Positions 54,101-64,000 of a DNA stretch of 64,000 bases are shown piece by piece. Every line of letters starts with the position of its first letter. The first letter of the stretch is position 1. Source of the stretch: Larimichthys crocea (taxonomy: Eukaryota; Chordata; Actinopteri; Sciaenidae); NCBI RefSeq assembly GCF_000972845.2, contig NC_040028.1, forward strand, positions 15,374,871 to 15,438,870, read 5' to 3'. The position numbers and the translations under genes are program-made. The notes under the pieces were generated by a model. That model was not told where the DNA came from. It was given only the letters and a program-made list of their open reading frames with translations, and did no database searches.

Positions 54101-57100
54101 CAAAAAAAGAAATGATTAGAACATGGACATTAAATTAAAATATTTAGAGGTTTGGTGGATGCTGGTTTTAACACCAAACTTACAAAGTTTCCATCCATGG
54201 TGGTGGCCTGCAGAGTCCATCTTGAACCCTTTGAGAGAGATGCAGAATTTAGCACAGTTTCCACTACCAAAGAGATATATTACCTTTTAAAAGGAACTTT
54301 AACATACCTTTTGGTCAAAAAGGGTCCAGAACATTGGAAGTGGGATGTATAAAAAGAGGACCTTCAGCACCATTTTGATTTGAGCAATGAGGAGTTTCTA
54401 CAGCACAGACAGACAAAAAATGAACAGCTGTTATCCCACTGGCAAAACAGCTTGCTAGAAACTTTAGAGAATCAAATTAAGTGAATCTTACATCGTATTT
54501 TTCCTCTGCCCAGTCCATCCAGTGCGTCCTCTTTGGGAATTGCTTGCTTCTGTGCCGGAAGCGGTTTGCAATGGCAAACTGTATGACAGAAGAGCAAAGA
54601 GAAGGCCAAATACATTTTTTTGGGAAACACTTTGTGCAACTGCTGTTCCATGTTAATGCAAAGTGTGTTGATGCAAATGGTGTAAACTCACGTTTATACA
54701 TTTACACACGTCCAGCATGATGTTTCCTTGTGGTTCAGCTTTATAGTACATACCGCTTCCAACAATGAACACCACTGTTAGGAACATCACAGGCACATCG
54801 TTATCAGTGCACAGTATATGTACAAAATGTTTTATATCTGTGCTTTATGGATAGAGTCATGGTCTCCTAATGGTTTAGACATACCAAGTGCAACAACCAT
54901 TAGTGCTGCAGGGACACCAAAGGCCAGAGAATAACACTTCTGCTGACTGTAGATGCCACAGTCCTGAGCTGCAGATAGAGACAAACAACCACAATTCAGA
55001 TTTCACTCATGCTCAAGGACTGTCGCTCACGTTTATGGCACTCCAGGTCATAAACTTTATGTTCTACTCATATCTACCTCTGAGGACTGGAGTGATAATG
55101 GTTGACAGGAGACTCCCACCATTGATGCACAGGTAGAACACAGAGAAGAACGTTCTCCTTTGCTTTTCCTGCACAGAGAAATAAACCTTTCATCATGTGT
55201 TGCATGCACGTTGTGCAATGCTGATTATGATGTGTAACCAACTCCAAAGTGAAGCAACGTGGCTCTAGGGATGGCTAAATCTGTCTACCACTTTGGTAAC
55301 AACTAAAATAAATATCTCAACATCTATTTGATGGATTGCCATGAAACTTTGAAAAGACATTTGTGGTATTGAATCGTAATGATCCGTTCCATTGACTTTC
55401 GTTAGCACCATCATGATGTTGAGCTTTGTGGTGTACCCAGGCAACTTCCTTGCCGAAATCTGGAGCTCACATTACCCATAATACAGCTCGACTGCCAACA
55501 GTTACATTGGAGATTAGGTGTGTTATACTAGCAGAAGTATTTTGGGGTATTATTTTTGCTATTTTGATAGTGGACATGGGACAAAAGACAGTAGACAGTA
55601 GGGGTGACATGCAGTAAAGTACTTCTGATATTGCATTTCCATGTTCAATGCCATTGTCAACGACAAAAGATAACCGTTAGAGGAACAGAAATGAGGAAAT
55701 ATTCTAACCTGATTCTCATTAAACTGGTCTCCACCAAAGGCAGCAACACAAGGCTTGATGCCACCAGTGCCCAGGGCGATGAGGAAGAGACCTACCATGG
55801 CCAACGCACTGAATGTGAAGAGGAAGATGTGCATGAGTGATAGAAATGTGTGATAACCTGCCTGCCTTTAGCTCACATGCTGACTTGGGTTTGATTTGAT
55901 TATTCTTATAGTAGAATGGAAACATACACATGAAATGTCATGTTATTGGGCGTCCCGTCTCTGTCCGTGTCAGTGATGTCATGGATCGCACTGACAGCCA
56001 TCGCAACCTGTCCGATCGCATAGACGATAGACAAGTAGATGATAGTCCTGTAAGACAAAGAGGGAACGAGATAGTAGAGGTGAAAGAAGTACTCTGATCT
56101 TTCTCTTAACTAAAGAGTCATGAGATGATAAAGCAAACAAAAACAAAGATCTGCAACACAAATCTAAACATTTTTGTGAAATATTGTATAACGTTACTTC
56201 TCTGGGCCTCATATAATTATTTTAATAAACTATCTAAGAAGGTTAGAGGGTAAATCTCTCTTTGGTGGAACTGCTAAAATATGTCAAGGGGGCCCAACTA
56301 AATACAGGTTGCCTACAATACCATTTTACAAGTGTATCATATGTTTTTTATATAATATCTCAATCTGAAAAAAAAACTAAGTACTCTCTAGATAACATTG
56401 TGGATTAAAAAGTACAATATTTCCCTCTGGAAGCAGATAATGGAAACACTCTACTTTCCTCCACTGTAAGGCAGTGACTGTCAAAAATGACCTGCATATG
56501 TTTAATGAGAAATTAATTAAAGCCTTGCATTAAATCAGCAGCACTTAAGGCAGCCACTCACTTAAACTTTCCCAGCCAGGAGTCAGCCACAATGGCCCCG
56601 AGGATAGGCGTCAGGTAGCAGAGAGCCACAAAGGTGTGATATATGGAGGTGGACAAATCATTGTCCCAGCGCAGGAAGTACTTAAAGTACAACACAAGGA
56701 CAGCTGTGGACAGGCAGAGGAAACCAAGAATTTGTCTCATTTCAAAGTATATAATGTAGTAATAATCACATGGTTATGTGGTCCTGGAAGGGAATATTCT
56801 CACCTCGCATGCCATAGTAGGAGAACCTCTCGCAGAACTCATTCACGACGATGAAGAAGATGCTCAGTGGGTACCCACACACCACTTTACTCTAATGGAT
56901 TTCAGCAGTGGTGGAGAAAATATTTAGTTCATTTAGTTACATACAAAGTATCAATACCACAATAAAAAATACTCCATTACAAATTAAAGTAAAAGTATTT
57001 AAGTCTTGGCAGCAAAATGTACTTTATGCATCAAAAGTGAAAGTGCTCAGTATGCAGAATGGTCCATGTCAGTGTTTATATTATATATTATATTATTAGA

Positions 57101-57676
57101 TCAACAATATAGATGCATTAACATGTAATATTATAATGTTGTAGTCGTAGTTGGTTCATTTTAACTGCTTAGTTTAATCTCCAACATTGAATCATATGCT
57201 TTAGATGAAATATCTGAAAGTTAACTATAGCTGTGGAGTAAAAAACATTTGGATCTAAAATGGAAATACTCAAGTTAACAAACATTTGACTTAAATAGTG
57301 TAGTATTCAGTAACTTACAGCAGTATTACAGTGAATAGCATATTGAGATGGTCGCTTAGTTCCTATGGATTTATCATTGGGTCTCACTGAACAACTGCAT
57401 AATCATAAATGTTTGCATAAATATCCAATAAAGTACTTTACCGTCCCTCTGCTCTTCGGATCCATGTTATCTGTGCACAAGATGAAACTAATTTAAACAA
57501 CCAGCCTCCTGTGTGTAGTTTTATTTTTAATCTCTTTCATTGTCTCAGTTAGAATACAGAAACAATACGGCAGCAGTAAAGAGTGTGTTGCAAATTTTCT
57601 TTGCTTGTCCCTCAGTTGTCTCGACTTTGAATGAAAACACACAAAAATAAATGTTTAAATTAAACTCACCTGGCAT
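51134..57676 (-). CDS. slc15a1: Proton-coupled oligopeptide transporter PepT1
   Basis: Twenty-three coding exons give 722 residues (human 708): 57670-57676, 57442-57470, 56804-56891, 56562-56703, 55928-56047, 55709-55808, 55078-55168, 54885-54968, 54692-54774, 54492-54578, 54308-54397, 54184-54228, 54060-54092, 53879-53967, 53388-53469, 53138-53257, 52867-53001, 52731-52777, 52407-52514, 52201-52312, 51711-51848, 51464-51571, 51134-51364. All phases agree. Family marks: ExxERFxYYG (E30, E33, R34), [27 protein letters not shown] and FGGDQF early on. A large extracellular loop with N-glycosylation sites is encoded by about exons 16-20. ALQIPQYF and [11 protein letters not shown] come late. It imports di- and tripeptides with protons across the intestinal brush border. 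The first exon codes two residues plus one base. The C-terminal tail is unusually acidic ([19 protein letters not shown]) but keeps a final KQTKM like the human KQM. Which fish paralogue it is remains open. Confidence 0.97.
55255..55530. repeat. Dispersed teleost repeat, copy 3 (opposite orientation)
   Basis: CTCTAGGGATGGCTAAATCT, ATATCTCAACATC and ATGGATTGCCATGAAACTTT are the reverse complement of the wording in copy 1 (1056-1300). In slc15a1 intron 6. Confidence 0.65.
56905..57330. repeat. Degraded MITE-like repeat starting CAGTGGTGGAG
   Basis: CAGCAGTGGTGGAGAAAATA, AAGTAAAAGTATTTAAGTCT, GCAAAATGTACTTTATGCAT, AGTGCTCAGTATGCAGAATG and later AATACTCAAGTTAACAAAC are the hallmarks of an abundant fish element. 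It fills slc15a1 intron 2. Confidence 0.65.
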
Positions 57677-57900
57677 GATGTTTAAGTGAAGCTGCTGCCT
57701 GCTTTCAAGGTTTGAGGTTTGGTATTCCTTTGCAGAGAGCAGCTGATAATTGCTCCTTCACTTGTGGGAGTGGGAGGGTTTCTGTAAAATTGCTTCTTCT
57801 TATTAGCCCGTAATATGTCTCCCACACTGCTGACTGTGTTGCTTTTATGATGGGTGGGATCATAAGATATAGGAGATAGAGTCAGCTATGTTCAGTCACT
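57677..57900 (-). promoter_or_regulatory. slc15a1 proximal promoter (inferred)
   Basis: Upstream of the slc15a1 start. In plus-strand reading it has a G-rich Sp1/KLF-like run GTGGGAGTGGGAGGG (57764-57778), a GATAA (about 57744) and TTTATG (57844-57849), a CDX-type core. CDX2 and Sp1 regulation of PEPT1 is established in mammals; the sites here are only motif matches. Confidence 0.4.
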
Positions 57901-58044
57901 GACACCTCATAAAAAAGTATTAATTATTAATCAAGAACTCCACAACTCAACCAAATGTAGACATAAGAACATGAATCAACTTTAATAAAAGTGGGAATAA
58001 AATAATATTCATAAATACAAACAAGTGCAGAGAAACGAGTGTAT

Positions 58045-58050
58045 TTTATT
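58045..58050 (-). terminator. Probable dock9 polyadenylation signal
   Basis: TTTATT on the plus strand gives AATAAA in dock9 sense. The stretch 58051-59015 between it and the stop is then the dock9 3' UTR. Only about 370 bases separate this signal from the slc15a1 start codon. Confidence 0.5.
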
Positions 58051-59015
58051 TAAAAGAAAAGCATTAGGGAACATCTCTGTTTACAGCAGAACAGTGACTT
58101 TGCGTTAAATAAAAATAAAAAAAACCCATCGCTTCCCAAATATAAAACAATTTCTCGAACATTTCAATGAACACTAAAATGGTAAAAGCTTCATATTACT
58201 TCCACAGTAGGCGTAGTGTCTGGTTCCACACCTCATCGCTTTGGCAAGAAGGTGAACATCATCTTTACAGTGTATGAACCCAACACAGCAAGATACTTTG
58301 CAAATATTGCACACACTCCTTTTTTTTATATACAGTAATAAACAACTTGGAATATACTATTTGTATGCAATGGCTTTAAATATTCAAAAAACGCTAAGAC
58401 GTTGAAGTGATTTAAGCTAAGAACGCCTACGTGAGTCACACAGGAGGCCCTTTTTGGAAATTTGCATTTTTGTAGAAATATATCTTCATGTACAGGGAGA
58501 TGAGCGTCGATGTATGCAGCATATACTGTTCATCAAGACATCAATGCAGTGGCTTATAAAAGTGGAATACTGTACATACAAAAAACACAATGTGAAACAT
58601 TATCAAAATAAACAAAAATGGGCTTTTGGGAGGTTGGTGGGTGTGATGTAATGACATGCATATTAAAGAACCCAACAGGAATGTCTCTATGGACACCACT
58701 GCCCAGTCTTTTCAGGTAGAAACAGGTGAGGGAGTAGACAGAATATGTCTCATCTCTGGCCAAAGTCTGTCGTCACTCCTGCATGATCCCTTTTTTCTTT
58801 CTTATAACTTGGCCGCATCCAACACAGTTACCATGCCGTGTGTATACATTAAATAGGTCCAGTGCCTTGGTCATGGTTCACTGTGAAAGATGAAGAGGTG
58901 GTCAGAAATGTCTGCGCTTTCCCTTTAAGCTGACCGAAGAGAAGCAGGATCGGGGGTTTCAGAAGTGACGATATGGCATCACCGGCGCTGAGTTCAAGAC
59001 TGACCCAGGCAAGCA

Positions 59016-62000
59016 TCATACCACAGAGGAAGAGCTGGGGATGCCCTGGATGATGGCACTGGTTGGCGTGCCACTGATGGCGTTAAAGATGTGAAGCGAG
59101 TCTGGAAGAACGCTCTTCATGCCATCTTCCACCGGACTGATCTGGATGGAAGGAGGAAGGAGATGTACATGATCACATATTAGATACTTTAGTACCTTAA
59201 ATACAAGAGAAGCTTTTACTTTAAGTTCGATACTTTGTGGAATATTTGCTTTCTTGCTGAGAGTTAAATGAGAAGATTGACACCGCTCAAATGTCTGTGC
59301 AGTAAATATGAAACTACCTAGCTAGCCCGGTTATCTTATCTGAGGTTTTGGATGTAACATGTTTATTAGTGAGCTTTAGTGGTTGGATGTTACCTTTGGA
59401 CAGAGTTCTATTTTCTAAAAATGTCAAACTATCTTTCATGAAAAGACATGTTTGTGGGTGTAAAACAAATGTAATGCACACACTTTGAAATGTATGCACA
59501 TACTGTACATATGCACATACAGTTCATACACACACACACGTATATGTACATGCATACATACAAACTGTGCACACGTGCAGAGAAATACACGTCAGCAATT
59601 CAAATGAGAAGTCAATAAGTGACTGTTGGTTGAGCCAGCTGCTGCATCACGGGTGTTTACAAAGTAGGAGAAGGAGAATATGTACGTTTAAAGTTTTGAT
59701 TTGTGAAACATCAGGAGTAGAGCTGAAACAATTAGGCTAATAAATGAATAATAATAATTAGTTGATCAAATTAACTTCTGTAATCAATAAATTGATTCAC
59801 TGAGTCACTTTTCATGACAAAAATGCCAAACATTTAATGGTTTGTCTGAATATCAGGACGGATGGATGATCTTGGCAAAGATAACGCAGATTTGAACAAA
59901 TATGTGAACAAAATTTGAGAGAAATAAAGATTTTGAGTGCGTAGATGAACTGGGAGCAAAAACAAACATACTGCGAGGAGTGTGAACATGCGCTCGCTGT
60001 GTGAGAATATTTTATGGCTGCTTTCCTATGTATTGAAGGGGTTTAAAGATAAGGCCCGTCTGTGATCTGATTAGACAACGATATCCGTCTATTCAGTGCT
60101 TGTAAGGTCAAGAGATGAACCTTAGCTTTAGCAGCTGGAAAAGTGGAAAAGTATGTATTGGCATTAATGTTTCAACCAAGTGCAACATAAAACAGATTCT
60201 AGAAATGTTGTTTATAAGACAGAAATTGGTCAAACATGACTGTAATATCAGGATTTGCATGTGGAACATCATATAAATTCAGCCATTTGAGAACAGATGC
60301 CTGCGTCTGGCTGAACCAACAGACTCCTAATTGCTTCTTGCATTACCATCCAATCTGCTCATGTCAGCACAAGGGAAAAACAGAGAATGGTGTTATGAAA
60401 GAGTGTGTTAATCACATTATCAAACAGTTTATGAATGGCAGGGTACATTACTTGCAACATTAGTTATGAATGAAGTAATTACACTTTAGTTACTGATACC
60501 GTGCTTACTTGCTCATGCATGATGATGGACAGCTCTCTGGCTAGGTCTCTATAGTTGGCTTTCATCTCATCATGATACTCCTGCTGATCCTCTTTGATCA
60601 GCCGCTCATTAATGCCTAAGCCATGGCCACATGCCTCCACAAAATGCCTGCCCAAACAAACAAAAAAAAAAAAGCATTGTGGCGTGTTAAAAGGAGAATT
60701 ACACAAAGTAGTGAAACACATTTTCATTTCACGCTCATCTCACCTGAAGACCTCTTTCAACTGTTTGACCTTGTTGTCAGGATATTTCTTGGCACTCGCA
60801 TCGTCCAGAAAAGCTCGGGCATACGCGAGCGGCCCTGCATTTACCTGAGGGAGGATGCAGGAGCCATGTTATTGTTTTTTTCATGATAGACTTTATTAGT
60901 TCACCGTGTTTATGTGTGCATACATGTTGCTGAATAGACGCACCTGGACACAGATGCTGCCCTGCAGTTTGAGCTGCAGCTTGATCATGTCCACGTCACT
61001 GGAGGAGCAGAGCTGTTTGATCTCTGCCACCTTCTTGCTCATCTCATCGATGGCCACCTCGATGGGGCTCAGATCGGTGTGGTGTTGATACATCACCGCG
61101 ATGCGCTTCTTCACGTAGGGGAAACAGTGTGTGGCTGCGGGGACAGAAACACAGCGAGGATTTAATGAAGTGAACAGTTCGCCTCTTAGTTGATGAATCT
61201 TTTCTTCTTGCATGTGCTTTTCTATGTTTTACAGCACACGATCCACTCATACGTGTACTGTGCATCTGTGGAAAGCTCTTCGATAATAAAGATAAGGATG
61301 TTACGTTGAACTTTAGGATCTCTTGCACCATAAAACAATATAACCGTGATTAGGATTAGGAAAGATCCTTGACAAACTGCTGATATGTTCAAAATCTAAT
61401 CAAGATTTTACATGCATGCACATGCACCTTTCTGCTGAGTAATGTAATGCCACAAAAACTGTCCCTGTGTGACAGCCCTCCACATAATATAAACTTTAAG
61501 CTTGTTTTCCTTTATGTAACAATACAGACAAGGGAGAATTTAGATTATTCAAGATCATTTGTTGCAGAAGACACCAGCATCTTTTTTTAAAGATTAAAGA
61601 TTTTTTGGCCTTTTATGTCTTTAATGATAGGACAGCTGAAGATAGACAGGAAGCAGGGGGCAGAGAGAGGGGGAGTGACACGCAGTAAATTAGCCGTCCG
61701 ATGCGGGATTCGAATCGGGGCCAGCTGCAGCAAGGACTATAGCCTCCACACACGGGGCGGCCGCTTAACCCACTACGCTACCAACCGCCCCGACACCAGC
61801 ATCTTTATTTACAGCTAAGATTTGTTACATAATACTATCAGGTAAATGGCTAAAAGTCAGGATATCTATGCCTCTGCTGCACTAATATTGACATTGTTTT
61901 TTAAATCTGTCTCTTGCAAGTCCCCAAATTTACAGAACAGCTATACTAAATCGCTAGAGTATCCCTTTAAGAGCTTATCTTAAATGCCACTGCCACCTAC

Positions 62001-64000
62001 AGCATACTTACTGGTTAATATAGTCCTGCGTTTGCACTGTTCCTCCACCCCGCCTTGCTTTTTGCCTGATATGGTGAAAGGCATCTCAAACACAAAACGA
62101 CGGATGTTGTGGCTCTTCTCGAAGTCGGTCTTCCTGTCCGTCAGCTCCTTCTCCTCCAGGTAAGGAGTCACATGAGTCACTTGGATATACGCAAACTTGG
62201 AGTCCAGGTCTTTGGGGTTAATCTGCAGAGAATACATGTGATTGCAACAGATCAGTGCTCAAGTTTTATAAATCTTCTTGGCCTTATCACAAATGGAATA
62301 TGAACAAAGTCTTACCCGTCCGGAGTCCTGGATCATTTTCACGTTCTCCTGTCCAAACTTGTCAGAGTACAGTTTAAGGAGCCTCTGAGATATCTCAGAC
62401 AGAGGGGTGAATTTGGGTTCTTTGTAGATGTACTCTTTACCGTCTTCATCTTCAAAGAAGCCCTAAGTAAAGATAAAACATGATCCAAGTGAATAAAAAC
62501 AGACAATATTTTTTTTATCTAGTGAGATATAAAGAAGCAAACAGTGCCACGTCAAACCACACATGGGCGGTGAGAGGGAGTCATTCCAACAGTTTGTTAA
62601 AATGAAATGATAAAACACTTTTTAAGTCTCAGCTCGGGGGCTGAGATGTTTGTCAGATTCCACAAATACACAATCCTCTATCTAATGTCCAAGCACAGAC
62701 ACAAAAAAAGAGAAGAACTCCACTGCAAGACATCAACTAGTGTCAGTTCAATGACGTGAGACAGACCGAAGGACAGAGGTGAGGGGCACAGATTTCACAC
62801 TGTCAGTGGGAGCACTCAGATTAGACAGTTGACTTGTATGTAAATGGACCCATGAACTGCCGATGGGGTGAAGCCATGCATTTAACCCATGAGAGAAGAA
62901 GTTTCTTACTACGGTTAGGGCTAACACTGAGGCTGGAGTACAGGAGTTAAAAGGCTAGAAGATAAGCAACGCACGTGAAGTAGCACAACACAGCCTGACA
63001 CACCACAGCAGTCCAACTGTAACGCTGGCTTTCATATTGATTTACCTCAGCCTCTGAGTCAGTAAACTGGTACTGCTACAGGACAGCAGAACATAAAATC
63101 ATCGTTATTCCATGAGAACTATCTAAATATTATGAATAAATTGAACAGACTACTGCATCCCCAGTTAGACCACCATGTCAAGAGACACATGGATCTCTAT
63201 TTTAAAAAAAGGGCACACAGGCAGAGGTAACCACACCCAACAAGTTATTTCAAAAGACTTCACAAGATAAGACAACATTGAGGGTCAGTACCAAAATCTT
63301 ACAAACGTACATCTGTAACACAAAAGCAGAAACACTGGAATGAGTGCAGAAGTGAAAGAGTGCCATGCAACACCAGTTCCAAAAACAAAAAAGCAGCTGT
63401 GGTGACTGTTACTGTGACTTGAAGCAGCAAACATGTCTGTCTGACACAGTGCAATGGATTACAGCAGCACCGACACCACACACAGAGACTTAGGCTGCTC
63501 AGAGAGGCTACCGCACAACTTACCGCTGCCTTCAAAGAGGACAAAAAGCAGAAAAGGGTATTAGAGTGCATCGTAACAGGCCACTGCATGTGGTCATGCT
63601 CTGAAAAAAATATCTTAAGCAGCTCCCATGCACAGTGTGAATTACTTTGCAACACCGGTGACCAAATTAATGTGCGGTCCGTTGAGTTAATGTGAGAAAA
63701 CCGGACTAACCTGGCCAAAGAAAGCCACTCTGAAGTAGGTGCCGAGCAATCTCTTGCCCGTGTGCATGACCTCCGTCACTTTACTGTATGCACGATGCAG
63801 CGTGTCATACAGGTGGGCCAGTTTCTGTGCAGAGTATTAAAAAAAATAATGTTAAAAATCTGAACTTTAATGTCACAGCCTTGGCTAAATTAGTGGGGAT
63901 GAATGATGATGAAGCAGCCTTGTACCTCAAAGTCCCTGCGCTTCTCATAAATGGGGATTATGAGTTTGTAAATGTCGGAGATGAGCTCGTAGCGCTCAGC
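59016..64000 (-). CDS. dock9: DOCK9-like (zizimin) Rho-family GEF, 3' part with DHR-2 domain
   Basis: Exons read leftwards from the window edge: 63926-64000 (partial), 63711-63824, optional 63524-63529, 63046-63072 or -63075, 62316-62462, 62012-62222, 60944-61134, 60744-60844, 60509-60647, 59016-59141. They encode the end of the DHR-2 (DOCKER) catalytic domain: [107 protein letters not shown] and [20 protein letters not shown]. The C-terminus ends [14 protein letters not shown]...SSSSVV. The [10 protein letters not shown] stretch carries the alpha-10 insert whose valine acts as nucleotide sensor in DOCK9. The family exchanges GDP for GTP on Cdc42. Position beside slc15a1 and stk24 matches human DOCK9. 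DOCK11, its close paralogue, cannot be fully excluded from memory alone. The 5' part is right of the window. Confidence 0.9.
59715..59960. repeat. Degraded MITE-like repeat (same family as 47310)
   Basis: AGAGCTGAAACAATTAGGCT, ATTAGTTGATCAAATTAAC and CATGACAAAAATGCCAAACA match the MITE wording at 47310-47880. In the last dock9 intron. Confidence 0.5.
61584..61797 (-). mobile_element. tRNA-derived SINE-like element
   Basis: A plus-strand body (GTCTTTAATGATAGGACAGC, then GAGAGGGGGAGTGACACGCA) leads to CGGGATTCGAATCGGGGCC, whose reverse complement is a pol III B box. Next are GGCGGCCGCTTAACCCACTA and CGCTACCAACCGCCCC, the tRNA-like head in reverse. It is therefore inserted in minus orientation inside a dock9 intron. 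It shares its body with 49586-49685. Confidence 0.7.
63046..63075 (-). other. Short alternative exon of dock9 with NAGNAG acceptor
   Basis: The exon encodes (Q)YQFTDSEAE, with donor GAG|GTAAAT. Its acceptor reads TGTAGCAG, so splicing at the first AG gives 30 nt with an extra Gln and at the second gives 27 nt. Both keep the frame (phase 0). A peptide like QYQFTDSET is known to me from vertebrate DOCK9 isoforms. Confidence 0.7.
63524..63529 (-). other. Candidate 6-nt microexon of dock9
   Basis: In gene sense the sequence reads CCTCTTTGAAG|GCAGCG|GTAAGTTG: a plausible acceptor, six bases coding Ala-Ala, and a consensus donor. It lies between the exon ending FFGQ and the [10 protein letters not shown] exon, in phase 0 with both. 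Confidence 0.55.

Noticed and set aside
63299..63718. 139-residue minus-strand frame
   Set aside because: It lies across a dock9 intron, continues into non-coding sequence after the FFGQ exon, and ends without domain resemblance.
59016..64000. dock11 instead of dock9
   Set aside because: The zizimin proteins are very similar and my memory of their C-termini is not decisive, but adjacency to slc15a1 and stk24 and the QYQFTDSE exon favour dock9.

Overview
This window is a teleost fish chromosome segment. It carries intron-rich vertebrate genes with GT-AG exons, many microsatellites, and dispersed repeats of the kind common in percomorph genomes. Seven vertebrate genes are recognised. I reassembled the exons by hand on both strands, using splice sites, intron phase and remembered family sequences; nothing was aligned by software. 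Four coding sequences keep one open frame across all joins: ndufs1 (735 aa), ino80d (1004 aa), stk24 (434 aa) and slc15a1 (722 aa). gpr1 (359 aa) has a single coding exon. adam23 and dock9 run off the left and right edges.

Layout: adam23 (minus, 5' half, 1394-9565) stands head to head with gpr1 (plus, 13828-14907). Then come ndufs1 (plus, 16915-22296) and ino80d (plus, 25745-29856). A convergent junction at about 32.7-34.2 kb leads to stk24 (minus, 37073-48287), slc15a1 (minus, 51134-57676) and the 3' part of dock9 (minus, 59016-64000). The first four match the gene neighbourhood of human 2q33 (ADAM23-GPR1-NDUFS1-INO80D). The last three match human 13q32 (STK24-SLC15A1-DOCK9). The window therefore spans a join between two ancestral vertebrate blocks.

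The genes are not an operon and do not share a pathway. adam23 is a neuronal adhesion protein, gpr1 a chemerin-type receptor, ndufs1 the large Fe-S subunit of respiratory complex I, and ino80d a chromatin-remodelling subunit. stk24 is a GCK-III kinase, slc15a1 the intestinal di/tripeptide transporter, and dock9 a Cdc42 exchange factor.

Intergenic and intronic DNA holds a LINE relic, SINE-like elements and several MITE-like repeats. The best is a hAT-type MITE with a perfect 8-bp target duplication at 44961-45521. There is also a tandem pair of about 300-bp repeats in ino80d intron 1 and an A-rich minisatellite next to the stk24 promoter. I found no undescribed multi-gene system. The observations most worth a second look are a candidate 6-nt microexon and a NAGNAG acceptor in dock9, an in-frame alternative donor in ndufs1, a uORF whose stop overlaps the ino80d start codon, and the intact MITE.
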